A DNA stretch of 64,000 nt from Isoetes taiwanensis (taxonomy: Eukaryota > Streptophyta > Lycopodiopsida > Isoetales > Isoetaceae), in contig JAJEKV010000184.1 in NCBI GenBank assembly GCA_021234155.1, positions 434,001 to 498,000 of the forward strand, written 5' to 3'. The position numbers and the translations under genes are program-made. Positions within the stretch are counted from its first letter, which is position 1, and each line of letters begins with the position of its first letter. Shown here one piece after another: positions 17,516-27,451 of this stretch. Under the pieces are notes generated by a model. That model searched no databases. It saw only the letters and a list, made by a program, of their open reading frames with translations, and was not told where the DNA came from.

Positions 17516-20102
17516 AGCAACTTGTTGTGCCGTGCGTCTGGGGCCAGTGTACATGACTCAGTCATCTTCATCTGAGCTAGCCAATATCTCTACATGTTCC
17601 TCTTGATTCTCAACTTGCACAGGGAGAGTTTGCCTAGATGGCCATTTGAATAACGTTCTTGACCTTGTAATGAAGCTTGCAACATGTCACGTTGTTAGAA
17701 AAACCGAGGCCACCATAAAGCATCTGCCTCCCCAAAGTGGTTAGAGCAGGACTGAATGCTTGTCTCAATATAATCCAATGATTTGTTTGAGTCAAATGCT
17801 CTTCCCTCCTTTTTACTCTTTGTGATTTCTTTCAAGCTTTTTAGAGGCATTTGCTCTGAAGAGAGCATGGAACTAGTATTGGGAATGGTGCGAATGAATT
17901 GAATACTGGCTGGCTTTGGCCACTAACGCAAGGATGTGGCATATTTCTTTCCTTGTAAGATGGCCTTGCCATCTACAAGTGAAATTTTGATCCCCGATCT
18001 TTGAAATGTAATATTTCTCAAGGGCTCAATAGCACAAAGTGACCCAGTTGATCTCTCCGAAAAATCCATTCCTTGAAATCATAAGTTTCTTCCAATAACT
18101 CGATGTCTGGACGAGGATTGTAGGAATCTTGGATAACCTCAATCATTGCTGGTAGGCTGAGAGCTTTTTTTCGAGCAAGACGTTTAGAGAACCCTCTTGA
18201 ACATCCGATCAATTTGATCGTCTCTCAGATGACCAACAAGCAGAAAACCAATCTTCACCTTCTTGAAGATTTGTTTCTCTACTAGCATAGCACGATAAGC
18301 AAACAACGCTGATTCTTATTTTCTCTTGTCGTGTTGTCTAGTCAAGATATATAGAACCCGGTGGTATATGTTCTAGATTGGAAAGAAGCTTATTCAATAT
18401 TGTGATAGTGAGATTTGGATCAGCATGAATGTTTGGATAATTCAAGAATGCCTTGCAAGATAGTTTTCCATTAAATACCATAGCACCAACAACATGCAGG
18501 TGTATGAAATCTTCTTCAGCAGCATCCTTGGGCACATTGACAAAATGTGGTAGGGTGGTCTTCTTCTGGTCCATTCCATCAATAACAACCGATATGTAGT
18601 TGAGTGGTTGTTCCGGTAACTTTCTTCCTATGTTTTGTCAATTTTCTCCTTTCCAAAGATTGTTGTTCTCTGTGCTTGTTCAATTTCTCTTTCAATGCAT
18701 CTGAAATGAAAACGTGTTTAGGAAAGAACCTACTTTTAAGTAGAACTAGGCAAGAGAACACGTTTTGGAAGCTTACTTTTAGTGTGAAGTGTCCTTGCAT
18801 TTTGTCTCTGAGCTTTCAATTTAGAGCATGTAGCACAAACAGACATCCGATGCTTTCTAGGAATGGACACGCAAGAAAACTCTTTTTTCCAGAGCACAGT
18901 AAAGTAAGAGTAGCAGACATGGCGTTCTCCAGCCTCAACACACATGTCCTTATAATTATCGTAGACTTCACGTTTCGTGAAGTTGTCACTCAAGTGGTAC
19001 ATAGGGCTGTTAGGGAGTTTCTCGCAAGACTCCTTAAAGAAACCTTCCATCTAAGAAACACATTGAAGGGCATGAACTCTGGATATACCTCCTGAGTGGC
19101 AGTAGTCATTAATGCCTGGATTCTTGTCAAGCCTTTTCTTCAGGCGGTCAAGTCGTCTGCTGCCTAAGGCATGTATCAATTTAAAGGTTGTTTGACAGAC
19201 GGTGTGGCCACCAGCTGTGTAAGTAAACCTTTCACCATAATCTGGCCTAATATTGAAGGCTAAGTAGCCCCTTTGATCTAGTAGAGTCATTGAACTGTAA
19301 CTATCACGAATCAACCTCAATTCCTTTAGTCTAATCTTAAGCAAACAACGTTGAGAACAACAGTGCTTTGTATGTGTTGCCCTCAAGTGAGCCTCGTCCA
19401 TGAGTTTCTTTCTTCTTTGGGTTGTACATGCTTTCTTGTGTAAGTTTCGCTTAAGGTTTTTACTTGTAGGAGCTTTGAATTCGAACATAGAGTCTTGTGG
19501 CTTTGGTAGGCCCTCGTCTAAGAGATCAACATGAGGTGTACTAGTAGATGCTGAGAGGTTTGATGTGGGCAAGTTCTGGGGGGAGGTGCTTTCCCTCTCT
19601 GCAGGAAAAAAGTAATCGAGGTTGGTGGCGTAATTGACCCGCTCACGAGTCGTGAGAACAACACGGGGGAGTTGCGCGTGGAAGGCGACCGCTCCCACTT
19701 GTTGTAGTACCAATTAGCGAATTGGATGGAGCCGCGTGATTTGCATCCGGGGAGGCAGCCTACGGTGGACTATGGGAGGCGATACTAAAACGAATCGAGG
19801 AGGTAGTCTGAGCTCTGAGCCCATGTGGTGGAGTAAAACGCATTGGTGGGGAAAACGACGTTCGAGGAGCCGGGTGTGGTGGAGTAAATTGACTGGTGGT
19901 GGAAGCCGGTGGTCGTGGTTGAGTAAACTCAACAGGCTGGGGGTTTGTATATCGGAGGTAGAATATTCGTGGCTACTTCACGTGTGTGCGGTGAGGAGGT
20001 GTGAAAGTCATTGCGGGGAGGAAGCCTACGAGCAAGGTGAGTTGGAGGCTCTGCGGTTCTTTTCTCTCGAGCCATACTTTCGAAAAGTTAAGCGTCCTGC
20101 AA

Positions 20103-20271
20103 GGTATAAATTTATAGGACGAGAAGAACGCAGGCGGTATAAATTTATCTGAGAGATGGTATGAATTTTTCGGGAAAGGGAAACTTAAAGGCGGCCGTAT
20201 AAATTTATCTGAGATGGTATAAATTTATCTGAGAGGAGGGCAACATAGAACGAAACGGTATAAATTTATCA
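20103..20271. repeat. Palindrome array A (TATAAATTTATA), 5-6 copies
   Basis: Copies near 20103, 20136, 20158 (degenerate), 20196, 20216 and 20257. Most have a good left half (GGTATAAATTTAT) and a right half altered to ct or ca. Spacing varies from 20 to 41 bp. It lies on the transposase side of the divergent intergenic region. Confidence 0.8.
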
Positions 20272-20549
20272 CGAAAACTCACGGAACACTTGTATTGGAA
20301 ACTTTATGGAGAAACGCTATCTGAAAACGGCTTAGCGAGAGGTACTTAAGCCCGGCGGCCGCCACCCTATTTTCTATATCTGCGCAAATCCGGTCGAAGG
20401 CGGCTCAGCGATCGCGGCTATATACCCCTTATTTGCTCTGGAGGAACGTCTATCTCTGGCGAGTCCATACTGTCATGGCCACGTAAGTCTACTATCCGTA
20501 CTGTTCTAGTTTCTCTTTTGTTTTAATCTGTTAGAGTGTAAGCACCCAC

Positions 20550-20775
20550 GGTATAAATTTATACCGATATGGCTCTGGAACAATATAAATTTATACGACC
20601 CGAGCACGAGCGGTATAAATTTATACCGTTCGAACGATCGATATAAATTTATCACCAGTGTTTTGAGGCGGTATAAATTTATCTGCTTCGAGCACAGCGG
20701 TATAAATTTATACCGATCGGTGTTACAGAGCGGTATAAATTTATACCGCTTCGTGCTTTCCATATAAATTTATCT
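20550..20775. repeat. Palindrome array B, 8 copies at about 30-bp spacing
   Basis: Copies centred near 20557, 20589, 20619, 20647, 20677, 20706, 20739 and 20768; steps are 32, 30, 28, 30, 29, 33 and 29. Four copies are the perfect 16-mer GGTATAAATTTATACC; the others keep the TATAAATTTAT core. Spacers differ in sequence, so spacing is conserved better than spacer content. It lies on the methyltransferase side of the intergenic region. Confidence 0.9.
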
Positions 20776-20978
20776 GGTTTCAAAACCATTTCGGAATATT
20801 GGTGTCCAGTGCTTAAGAAATGGTCCTGAACCTTAATATTTGAGTAATATTGTTGTGTTTTAAGCTTAAATGACACAAATAAAGTGTTAATTTAGTGTGA
20901 ATTTCATGGTATTTCAGCCACTGTTTTTACAGTTAATGTGTTTCAAAAGGTTGAGAAAGGTTCTGTTTCTTGCGTAAA

Positions 20979-21384
20979 AATGGGTTTTTTTACGCTTTTT
21001 CAACCCGGGATCAAGTTTACGAAAGCCCAATCATCAAAGGCGGCACCACTAGACCCACGGACTTATGGCCCGAAAGACCCGGGGGCGTGGTACGTCCACA
21101 GGGGCGCAAGAGAAAGCAAACCCAATGAGGTGTACCTTTACTTGTGTCATCAATCAGGGAAGGGCAAGTTCAAGTCTGATGATTATTACCCTGCTGGCGA
21201 AGTTGTAACACTAGTTACCACAGAGAACGATGATGAACTTTTAATGAAGTGCATGCATGACAACGGGGAAGTCTACTATGTTCTGAATAGTAGAATGCTT
21301 AGAATAAGCATGTGCAAGCCCAAAGACGTGTATGATTACATAGCGGAAAATTACAAGAACGGCTTGTATACAACAATATTGTAA
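20979..21384 (+). pseudogene. Methyltransferase gene exon 1, N-terminal domain
   Basis: The likely start is the Met at 20979 (MGFFTLFQPGIKFTK); the longer open frame begins upstream without ATG. It contains LDPRTYGPKDPGAWYVHRGA, YLCHQSGKGKFKSDDYYPAG and DNGEVYYVLNSRMLRISM, then ends at a stop after GLYTTIL. A donor is not obvious at its 3' end (gtaaaa near 21382 is the best candidate, out of phase with exon 2). The domain is globular in composition but not recognised. Confidence 0.55.
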
Positions 21385-21437
21385 AAGAAAGTAACATAAA
21401 AAAATGTGAGACTAGCAAGTTATGGCGACTCAAAGTG

Positions 21438-21453
21438 GGTATAAATTTATACC
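21438..21453. repeat. Palindrome copy C, intron 1
   Basis: Single perfect GGTATAAATTTATACC in the short intron between exons 1 and 2, about 30 bases before the acceptor cattacag. Confidence 0.9.
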
Positions 21454-21484
21454 GTCATTCTCCTAACATAACCCTGCATTACAG

Positions 21485-22441
21485 GATATAGTGGACATTT
21501 TGATGTCAGTAGTGCTTTGTGAACAAAAGGTGTTGGTCAAAGGTCTATGGTACCCCATTCCTAACGAAGAGGAAGAGAAGGACCAGGAAATAGAAGAAGA
21601 AGAGGAAGAGGAGGAACCAGTGGTAACAAAGGGGAGGAGCAAGAGAGCTGCACTGGTAACAGATACACAGCCTCCCACCAAAAAAAGGTCTAGAACCACA
21701 AAGACCTTGACTATAGAAGAGTCAGCAGAAGCTCTTCAGAAGGCTCCTGGAGCAGATATTGTTGTGAAGCCCGCAGAGAAGTCAAGTGCTATTCTAAAAC
21801 GGGTTAATGACACTAAACTGCTCAAGCAAACTATTTCTTTGACATTGAGCACTATTAAGAGGCCACCTAAAAATGAAGATGGGGTCAGAGTGTTACAGGT
21901 CCGGAAGCTGTACGCGGCACATGTGGCTATACTGAAGCAAAGAATGAGAAGGAATCCTCATGCCCATGTGTCGCAACTAGTTGTAATGGTTGACAGGAGT
22001 CAGTGCAACCAATTAAAAGATTACAAGAAGGCTGACTTCGAAGATTACACCTACTATGTTCTTGGAGGCACACATAGTTACAAGGCAAGGAAAGAACTAG
22101 CAAAGGAAGAAAGCCGTAACGAAGTGTGGAAGAGCATGGAAGCGCATATATATGTGGGTGTAACAGATGAAGAAGCAAAAGTCATTGCCGTGAGTCATAG
22201 TCTCGACAATGACTTCAGATTAAAAATGAGTTTAATAGACAAGATCCGTTTCATGCACCGTGACTACGTGGAGTTCAAACAAGTGCATGGAGAGGACTTT
22301 AAAAAGCAAAAGAACAAGCTCCAGGAGCTTCGAGAAGCCTGTGTGACAGAGTGCTGCCTCAGTTATGATTCTGATAAGAAGCCCATTATGGCTGTGAAAC
22401 AATACGATAACTACTTTCAGCTCGTTTTCAAAGATGGTCAA
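21485..22441 (+). pseudogene. Methyltransferase gene exon 2: acidic linker and ParB-like domain
   Basis: Begins after cattacag at 21484 and ends at caa|gtaagt at 22441. The first part has a Glu run, then a Lys/Arg-rich segment with PPTKKRSRTTK, probably nuclear localising. The second part carries LVVMVDRSQCNQLKDY, YYVLGGTHSYKARKELAKEE and HIYVGVTDEEAKVIAVSHSL. The V.GG.HR..A and bond to a deeA...A..HN segment is the ParB/Srx nuclease-like fold as used in ParB-methylase fusions. ParB proteins bind palindromic parS sites and spread along DNA using CTP; whether this one keeps those residues is not clear from sequence. The exon is open over about 310 codons. Confidence 0.6.
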
Positions 22442-22505
22442 GTAAGTAAATGCTTTCATTCTGTCTTTTGTAGTATGTTTAGCGTGGTTACAAGTGCCCG
22501 GGCAC

Positions 22506-22635
22506 GGTATAAATTTATACCGTGCCCAGGTCACGGTATTAATTTAGACAGTGCCCGGACACGGTATAAATTTATACCGTGCCCAGGTCACGGTATAAAT
22601 TTATACCGTGCCCGGGCATGGTATAAATTTATACC
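22506..22635. repeat. Palindrome array D, 5 copies at 28-29 bp, intron 2
   Basis: Centres near 22513, 22542 (degenerate, GGTATTAATTTAGAC), 22570, 22599 and 22627; steps 29, 28, 29, 28. The spacers are also palindrome-like (gtgcccrgg), so the whole array is a tandem repeat of about 28.5 bp. It sits entirely in the intron between 22442 and 22729. Confidence 0.92.
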
Positions 22636-22729
22636 GTGACTAGTCACCGCGCGCATTTAGACTGTAGACTATGCAACAAATTCTCTTACGTCATTCAACA
22701 CTAAACTACTTGCGTTTGTCTATTTACAG

Positions 22730-22785
22730 GTGTGGGATCTTCAAGAGAGAATTATAGGAACATGCTTTAGTAGTGAAAACACGAC
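22730..22785 (+). pseudogene. Methyltransferase gene exon 3 start, cut by an insertion
   Basis: After ttacag at 22729 the frame continues VWDLQERIIGTCFSSENT, joining in phase to the ...FKDGQ end of exon 2, and then meets a stop near 22803. Protein-like sense resumes only near 23470. Confidence 0.5.
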
Positions 22786-23465
22786 GTTGGCCACAACCAC
22801 CTAGGCGTCTTCCCCAAATAATACATTCAAATTGCTTTGGATCATAGTCATCATCTGCAAATTCATAGCCTTCATCAAGACCCTCAATTTGGCCTATGAA
22901 AGTGGACGTAGACGATGATATAGTGATGCGCCGCTTTGTCCTTGATGCCGTAGGTCCCAAGAACTCATTTATTCTCTTTTTGTGAAGCCCCTTCCATGCT
23001 GCATAAATTTGATGTTTGGCATCAACAACTACTTTTACACATCTGAATAATTTTGCACAACTGAATAGGGTAAAAACTAACCTTAATTGATGAAAGTAAA
23101 GCTTAGATTGTAGATGGGAATGGATCTCCATCTCAATCAAATCGTGAATACAAATCGGGAGTGCTCTGCAAATGACAATAAAATATAATATTAAAATTAT
23201 CATCCCATTAATATTCAGAGACTAACATCCCATTTATATTTATATTCACATGAATAACGAAACAAATGCATACGAGAAGAACATGAAAAACACAGGCTCG
23301 ACAGGGTAGAATAAACTAAACCTGTATGAAAGGGCGGTTTCGGATGCTAGCTCGGTCAAATTAAAAAAAATATATCAAACCCTAATCCTAGAGGACTATA
23401 AGTGGCGATTCTTAGATGGACATGTGATCTTAGATGTAATATGGCCAACCCCTTACCCATTAAAG
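22780..23465 (-). mobile_element. Insertion inside methyltransferase exon 3, with minus-strand ORF remnant
   Basis: About 0.7 kb of unrelated DNA. On the minus strand a frame reads VVVDAKHQIYAAWKGLHKKR, EFLGPTASRTKRRITISSST and then an acidic EGLDEGYEFADDDYDPKQ. It is protein-like, but I recognise no family. Boundaries are uncertain because no clear target duplication was found. Right part (23205-23465) is AT-rich. Confidence 0.35.
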
Positions 23466-23469
23466 TTTA

Positions 23470-23922
23470 CCTTAGGTTCTAATTGGCTACCTCGATAAGT
23501 TTTTTCCCACGCACAAAAAATCGAATTGGCCACACCCTGTGCCTAGCCGAATTTATAAATATCGAATTGGCTACTAAACGAGTAAAACGTACAAATTCGT
23601 GTTTTGAACTGGCCATTACCCTCCGGTCAGGGCATGAACGTATCCTACTCTGGCGTAGCCAACCATTTCTGCAAAAATATGAATGTGTGGCCAACTGGCC
23701 CGCCGGGGCCACTAAAAAATACCCTGATGGTGAGCTTAAAGAACAAGCTAGCTCCGCAGGAAAGAAACCAAAAAAAGGTGGTGAATCAAAACAAAAAAAT
23801 ATGAGCATTGTACCCTGGACGCAGTTACAGGGTCTAAAAAGCAAAGAAATTTTTGTTCGCCTCTTGGAAAAAGTCGTGGCCAAGGAATTCACATTAGACG
23901 AGATGGCCAAGGAAGCTAAGAC
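23470..23922 (+). pseudogene. Methyltransferase gene, linker exon between ParB and catalytic domains
   Basis: The frame carries HERILLWRSQPFLQKYECVA and a basic KKPKKGGESKQKNMSIVPW segment, then EIFVRLLEKVVAKEFTLDEM. It ends at a gtaagc donor after aagac (23922). The helical end continues in phase in the next exon (T-QKDIVTCQAEL). Confidence 0.5.
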
Positions 23923-23991
23923 GTAAGCCTCATTTGCTATGTCATGTTTTTTTCCACCTTTTTTTGTCTTACAACATGTTTCTCTTTGCAG

Positions 23992-24130
23992 TCAGAAAGA
24001 CATTGTCACCTGCCAGGCCGAGTTGATGAAGCAGCTAAACCTAGAGGACTGGGAGGAGTGCAAGCTTTTATACCCAAGTTGTACCACAGATAGTATCATC
24101 AGAGAGCACGCTGTTAAGTTCAGTGGCTCG
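23992..24130 (+). pseudogene. Methyltransferase gene, short helical exon
   Basis: The acceptor ctttgcag ends at 23991, and the donor tcg|gtaagt is at 24130. The peptide reads QKDIVTCQAELMKQLNLEDW then CKLLYPSCTTDSIIREHAVK. Phase is consistent with the previous exon. Confidence 0.55.
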
Positions 24131-24237
24131 GTAAGTTTTGCCGAAAATATGTTCTCTATTTGTGCCTTTGTCTCACAGTATTCTTACAGAACAAGAAGAA
24201 GAGGCTACCCACTTGATTTTTAAACCTAGTTCGTAGG

Positions 24238-24632
24238 GCCAAGGAGGAGAGGCAGAGACTTAAGGCAATCGAACAGGGAAAAGAGGTCGCCACTAGCAGT
24301 TTTGACACTACTTATGAGAGATTTACAACATTTGGTCAGGACTGCTTATACAGAGTTGTTCGGGGTGATTGCACGAGGCTGGGGACACTTTTAGACAAGC
24401 AAAATTTTACATTATGCATTGCAGATATTCCCTATGGCTTCAAAATTAAGGATAACGCTTTTGACGAGGAGGCTTTCACGCACGTGCAAGTCCGTTCTTT
24501 TTTGGATGGCCTGAAGGAAGTCACCATATCTGCTAACTGGAGGGTCATCATTTTCCATTCCGACCTACAGACGATGTCGGTGCTTAAACCTATGGGAGCG
24601 GTCTGTAATGCCGGCTTCGAAAACTGTGTTTG
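24238..24632 (+). pseudogene. Methyltransferase catalytic exon with DxPYG motif
   Basis: The frame reads AKEERQRLKAIEQGKEVATS, FTTFGQDCLYRVVRGDCTRL, LCIADIPYGFKIKDNAFDEE and ANWRVIIFHSDLQTMSVLKP, ending ...FENCVW at a gtaagt donor inside the Trp codon. ADIPYG is the catalytic DPPY-type motif of N6-adenine/N4-cytosine methyltransferases; the second residue is Ile, as in several transposon-linked members. The acceptor near 24236 is one base out of phase, suggesting a small indel. Confidence 0.65.
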
Positions 24633-24673
24633 GTAAGTTTTACATTCAACGCTTTTCTTTTTAGTAACTCCAC

Positions 24674-24804
24674 GGTATAAATTTATACCACAACTGCCTT
24701 AAGGTTTAAATTTAAATGGCAAGGCAATGTTTGTATAAATTTATACGGCTTGCCGCCGTGGTATAAATTTATACAGCAAGGCAACCCTGGTATAAATTTA
24801 TACC
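24674..24804. repeat. Palindrome array E, 5 copies at 28-29 bp, intron
   Basis: Centres near 24681, 24710 (degenerate, GGTTTAAATTTAAATG), 24739, 24767 and 24796; steps 29, 29, 28, 29. It is wholly inside the intron between donor 24633 and acceptor 24876. Confidence 0.92.
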
Positions 24805-24876
24805 GCCACACTACTGGGCTAACTTATTTTCCTTGTTTTCATTCTACTAATATTTAATTGCTGTATTGTTTGGCAG

Positions 24877-24949
24877 GCTTAAAACAAACGTCAAGGGTCA
24901 TGGTGGTGGTCCGCGCTTAGTGAGTTGTTTTGAGCATCCTATATTATAA
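24877..24949 (+). pseudogene. Methyltransferase gene, exon before the large insertion
   Basis: After tttggcag at 24876 the frame reads LKTNVKGHGGGPRLVSCFEH and then stops at 24949. The W.KTN...GPRL....E segment is normal for this methyltransferase type shortly after the DxPYG motif. The downstream half is found only at 28767, about 3.8 kb away. Confidence 0.6.
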
Positions 24950-25082
24950 TGTTATGTAATGGACCACGCCCTAGATCTGACGGTGAGAATTCAATTTTTC
25001 GAAGGGACGATGGAGATTCAACATAAAAAGAGGTCAATCATTTCGTTGCCCTATCGAAACAGAGCAGAGCAGAGAAGCGGTG

Positions 25083-25235
25083 ATGGCTTCAGGGTTTGCG
25101 AGGGGAGCATGCTGCCTTCGAGCACTGCGGGCACCTCCTTTAGTATCGAGACATGAATCAGTTGATGCTGAATGCCGCTTTATTTTTACAATAATACAGA
25201 GCCCAGATAGTGATTTTTGCAGATGGTTCAGATGA
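25083..25235 (+). pseudogene. Possible first exon of a captured gene (organelle-transit-like)
   Basis: The short ATG frame MASGFARGACCLRALRAPPL, followed by a Ser/Arg-containing segment and ECRFIFTIIQ, resembles a mitochondrial presequence in composition. It runs to a stop after 50 residues. Following exon-like pieces on the same strand read KDYMLQERFFYGERGQRLRW and YINGHKENRRQPLFWHISKE (ending at a gtatgt donor). No protein family recognised; a decayed or captured host gene is a guess. Confidence 0.25.
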
Positions 25236-27159
25236 TCTGCATGCATTAATGGACGAGTTTCTGTTTGGCCCTATTCATCAGCTTGCAACCCAGAAATTAT
25301 ACATTGGAGAAAGCACGTTCCAAAGGACTATATGTTACAGGAAAGGTTTTTTTATGGAGAGCGAGGACAAAGATTGAGATGGGTCACGAGAGTCTGATAG
25401 AAAAATATTGGACCATCTCTGTCTCTGGAAAGAAGGAATAATCTGCGTCAATGGGTTTGAAGGCCGTGGTCCTAGATAAATCCAAGTATATGCGAACAAA
25501 GCAGCCCTCTAATCCAAACACAGGATTAAAAAAATTTGGCATGATGGCAGAGATGATCTTGGCTTTTCTTCTTCCTGCTTCAGGTAACCACACAGCGGCC
25601 ATGAATATTTTTTCAGTTGGTTCCATATGTAATCTGGCTATGGGTTCTGAATAAATGGGAAGCAAATACAGATGATTGGAAATAGCTCTGCATCCATTTG
25701 AAAATATCAAAATTATTGTGTCTTTAGGTCAAAATCATGTGAGCAAGCAACCTTTTACAGGTAAAGAATCTCTTAGCTCTTCATATTATTATTTTAAGCT
25801 CTACATATGATGGAAAAGAATACAATCGTAAAATTTAAGTTTCTATGCAAAGCTGAAGGTTAATCCATCATATATCTGCAGTGTCATCTTCTTATGTCTA
25901 CATTAATGGGCATAAAGAAAACAGAAGACAACCCCTCTTCTGGCACATATCAAAAGAGAGTATACATCAGCATATGAAGGATCTGTTGATGAATTTACAG
26001 GTATGTAAAAATGATTAAGGACCTTCAATGGTTGATCCAACTCCAGTGACGAGAGAAGAAATTCTCGCATTGTTTATAGATATATAAAATGCAATGGTTA
26101 ATTCCTGTTGTAATACTTTTTGGATGAACTAATGGTCCATTGAAGTGCAGAAAATTCTTTGGTGAATTTCATTATGTTATAGGGAATCAAACATACTCCT
26201 TTCCGGAAGTCCAGAATGACATTCTTCGTGGACTGGCATATATTCATACAAAGCCATTTCGATGGTGCAAAGGACAATCATCTTTCAGTAAGGATTTGTT
26301 TTCCAGTTTTGGATATATTTCTTGCATGCTAAATGTGTTCTACATTATTTTCAAAACTAAGATCTATTAGCATAGTTGAATTCGCATATTGGATCAAAAT
26401 GAAACGTATTTTATTCTGGGTTCTTCAGTTCATGTTTCTTTTCTAATATATATTGTCTCTTTGGATATCAAAAATGTGTGTAAAAATTCCAGATCCACTA
26501 ATTCATTTTTGTGCTTTGTTTTGTAACAAAATCAAGCCCTGCAATTATGTGTTATTCAGATCATACAGTTGATGCAGAGCGTAGATCTGCAGCACGAGCC
26601 TTTTTGAGAATGGAGGCATTCTTATAGACTCAGAAACTAAAAGAATCTTGCTTACAAAAAGTTCTTGAATCGTAAGGACTGTGCATAGTGTGTGGAAAGA
26701 TCACTGGCATGAAATTATATGACCAAAGGTAGCTGCTGCTTTGTAACTACTGCGAAAAACACTTACTCTGCAGTTGACTTACACTATATTGAAACCTTGC
26801 CTTTTCCTTTGAGCCTTATTGCACTTTGTTCTGATAGCACAAAAATGGCCTGTTGTTGCCTCATCTATCAAGTTGTTTTATCATTTAACGTAAACATAAA
26901 TCAAAACCATTTTTCCATAATAATAAGGCTGCGAGTAAAACTAAATTTCCATAGTAATAAGGTTGGAAGCAATGAAAATGTTTTTCTTTCACAACCGTTG
27001 TTGAATGCTAGAGACATATTAGCTTCATAGTCAAGTGATGTAAAAAAACAAATAGATTATGAATGATGCAAACACTATAATAGAAATTTGACTACTATGT
27101 TTTGGAGGTAGTTCATTAATAGTAATTGATTCATGAAATCTAATTGGAATTAGTTGCAA

Positions 27160-27340
27160 GAGTGCAATTCAAAGCTATTATAAAAGTAGTTAGGACAATA
27201 TGAGTTGCAATGGTACGAATCAAAGCTATTTTGAAAGTAGTTCGGACAATATTAGTTATTGTGGAGACATAGTACGAATCAAAGCTATTATGAAGGTAGT
27301 TAGGACAATATGAGTTGCAAGAGTATGAATCAAAGCTTTT
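27160..27340. repeat. Tandem repeat of about 55-65 bp (aatcaaagctattat...agttaggacaatat)
   Basis: Three to four units share aatcaaagctattwt, aaagtagttaggacaatat and agttgcaa/agttattg. The last unit is interrupted; its remainder (gtagttaggacaatattagttattcaagagac) is found at 28416 beyond the LINE, so the repeat array pre-dates the insertions. Confidence 0.75.
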
Positions 27341-27446
27341 TTTTTATATATACATATATTGAAGGAAAGGAGCATCTTACGGTGCGGCACACTCGCATGG
27401 TGAGACTTGCACTCACCGATGTCTCCCATTTGGCTATTTTTTCAAA
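27340..27446. mobile_element. Short insertion flanked by caaagct repeats
   Basis: About 105 bases starting with a T run at 27340 and including gcggcacactcgcatggtgag and cttgcactcaccgatgtctc. They are flanked on both sides by tcaaagct / caaagct, consistent with a target-site duplication of the tandem-repeat unit. The T run suggests a retroposed (polyA) element in minus orientation. Family unknown. Confidence 0.5.
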
Positions 27447-27451
27447 GCTAT

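Larger units (their letters stand above)
16990..19713 (-). pseudogene. DNA transposase remnant, DUF7869-like, interrupted by a hairpin
   Basis: Blocks in order: HCCSQRCLLKIRLKELRLIR with YTAGGHTVCQTTFKLIHALG (zinc-like N-terminal part); NFTKREVYDNYKDMCVEAGE and a KHRMSVCATCSKLK cluster; VVIDGMDQKKTTLPHF; IFKKVKIGFLLVGHLRDDQI; a C-terminal domain PFWLAKVLEV..VHWM..YTLEM..VLAYDFVLTA. I know this layout from large eukaryotic putative transposases and believe the GH-x-DxID part is Pfam DUF7869 (name from memory). Decay: in-frame TAG at 19051, frameshift near 18610, a stop right after the LD of the expected LDN, frameshift near 18200, and a hairpin insertion at 17328-17515. A GT-AG intron of 76 bases (18701-18776) remains. 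Divergent from the ParB-methyltransferase gene. Confidence 0.65.
19714..20978. promoter_or_regulatory. Divergent intergenic region between transposase and methyltransferase
   Basis: About 1.2 kb separate the two divergently read genes, which should share a bidirectional control region. It contains two groups of the GGTATAAATTTATACC palindrome, with a GC-rich, site-free core (about 20290-20540) holding ctatatacccc. Frames overlapping 19714-20152 lack domains and are taken as chance. Promoter assignment is inference from position. Confidence 0.5.

Noticed and set aside
18604-19095. 163-aa plus-strand ORF
   Set aside because: Antisense shadow of the transposase coding sequence.
19736-20152. 138-aa plus-strand ORF rich in Trp, Gly and Ser
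   Set aside because: Repetitive gtggtggagtaaa-type composition in the intergenic region; the end runs through palindrome copies.
20506-20763. Minus-strand ORF with repeated YKFI/INLYR peptides
   Set aside because: It is a translation of the palindrome array itself; repeated peptides follow from the DNA repeat.
20103-20775. CRISPR array suggested by regular repeats of about 16 bp with 13-17 bp spacers
   Set aside because: Repeats are short self-palindromes, spacers are too short, the context is eukaryotic with introns, and no cas genes are present.
25384-25710. 108-aa minus-strand ORF
   Set aside because: The opposite strand carries an equally plausible exon-like frame; neither has a recognisable family, so no separate gene is called.
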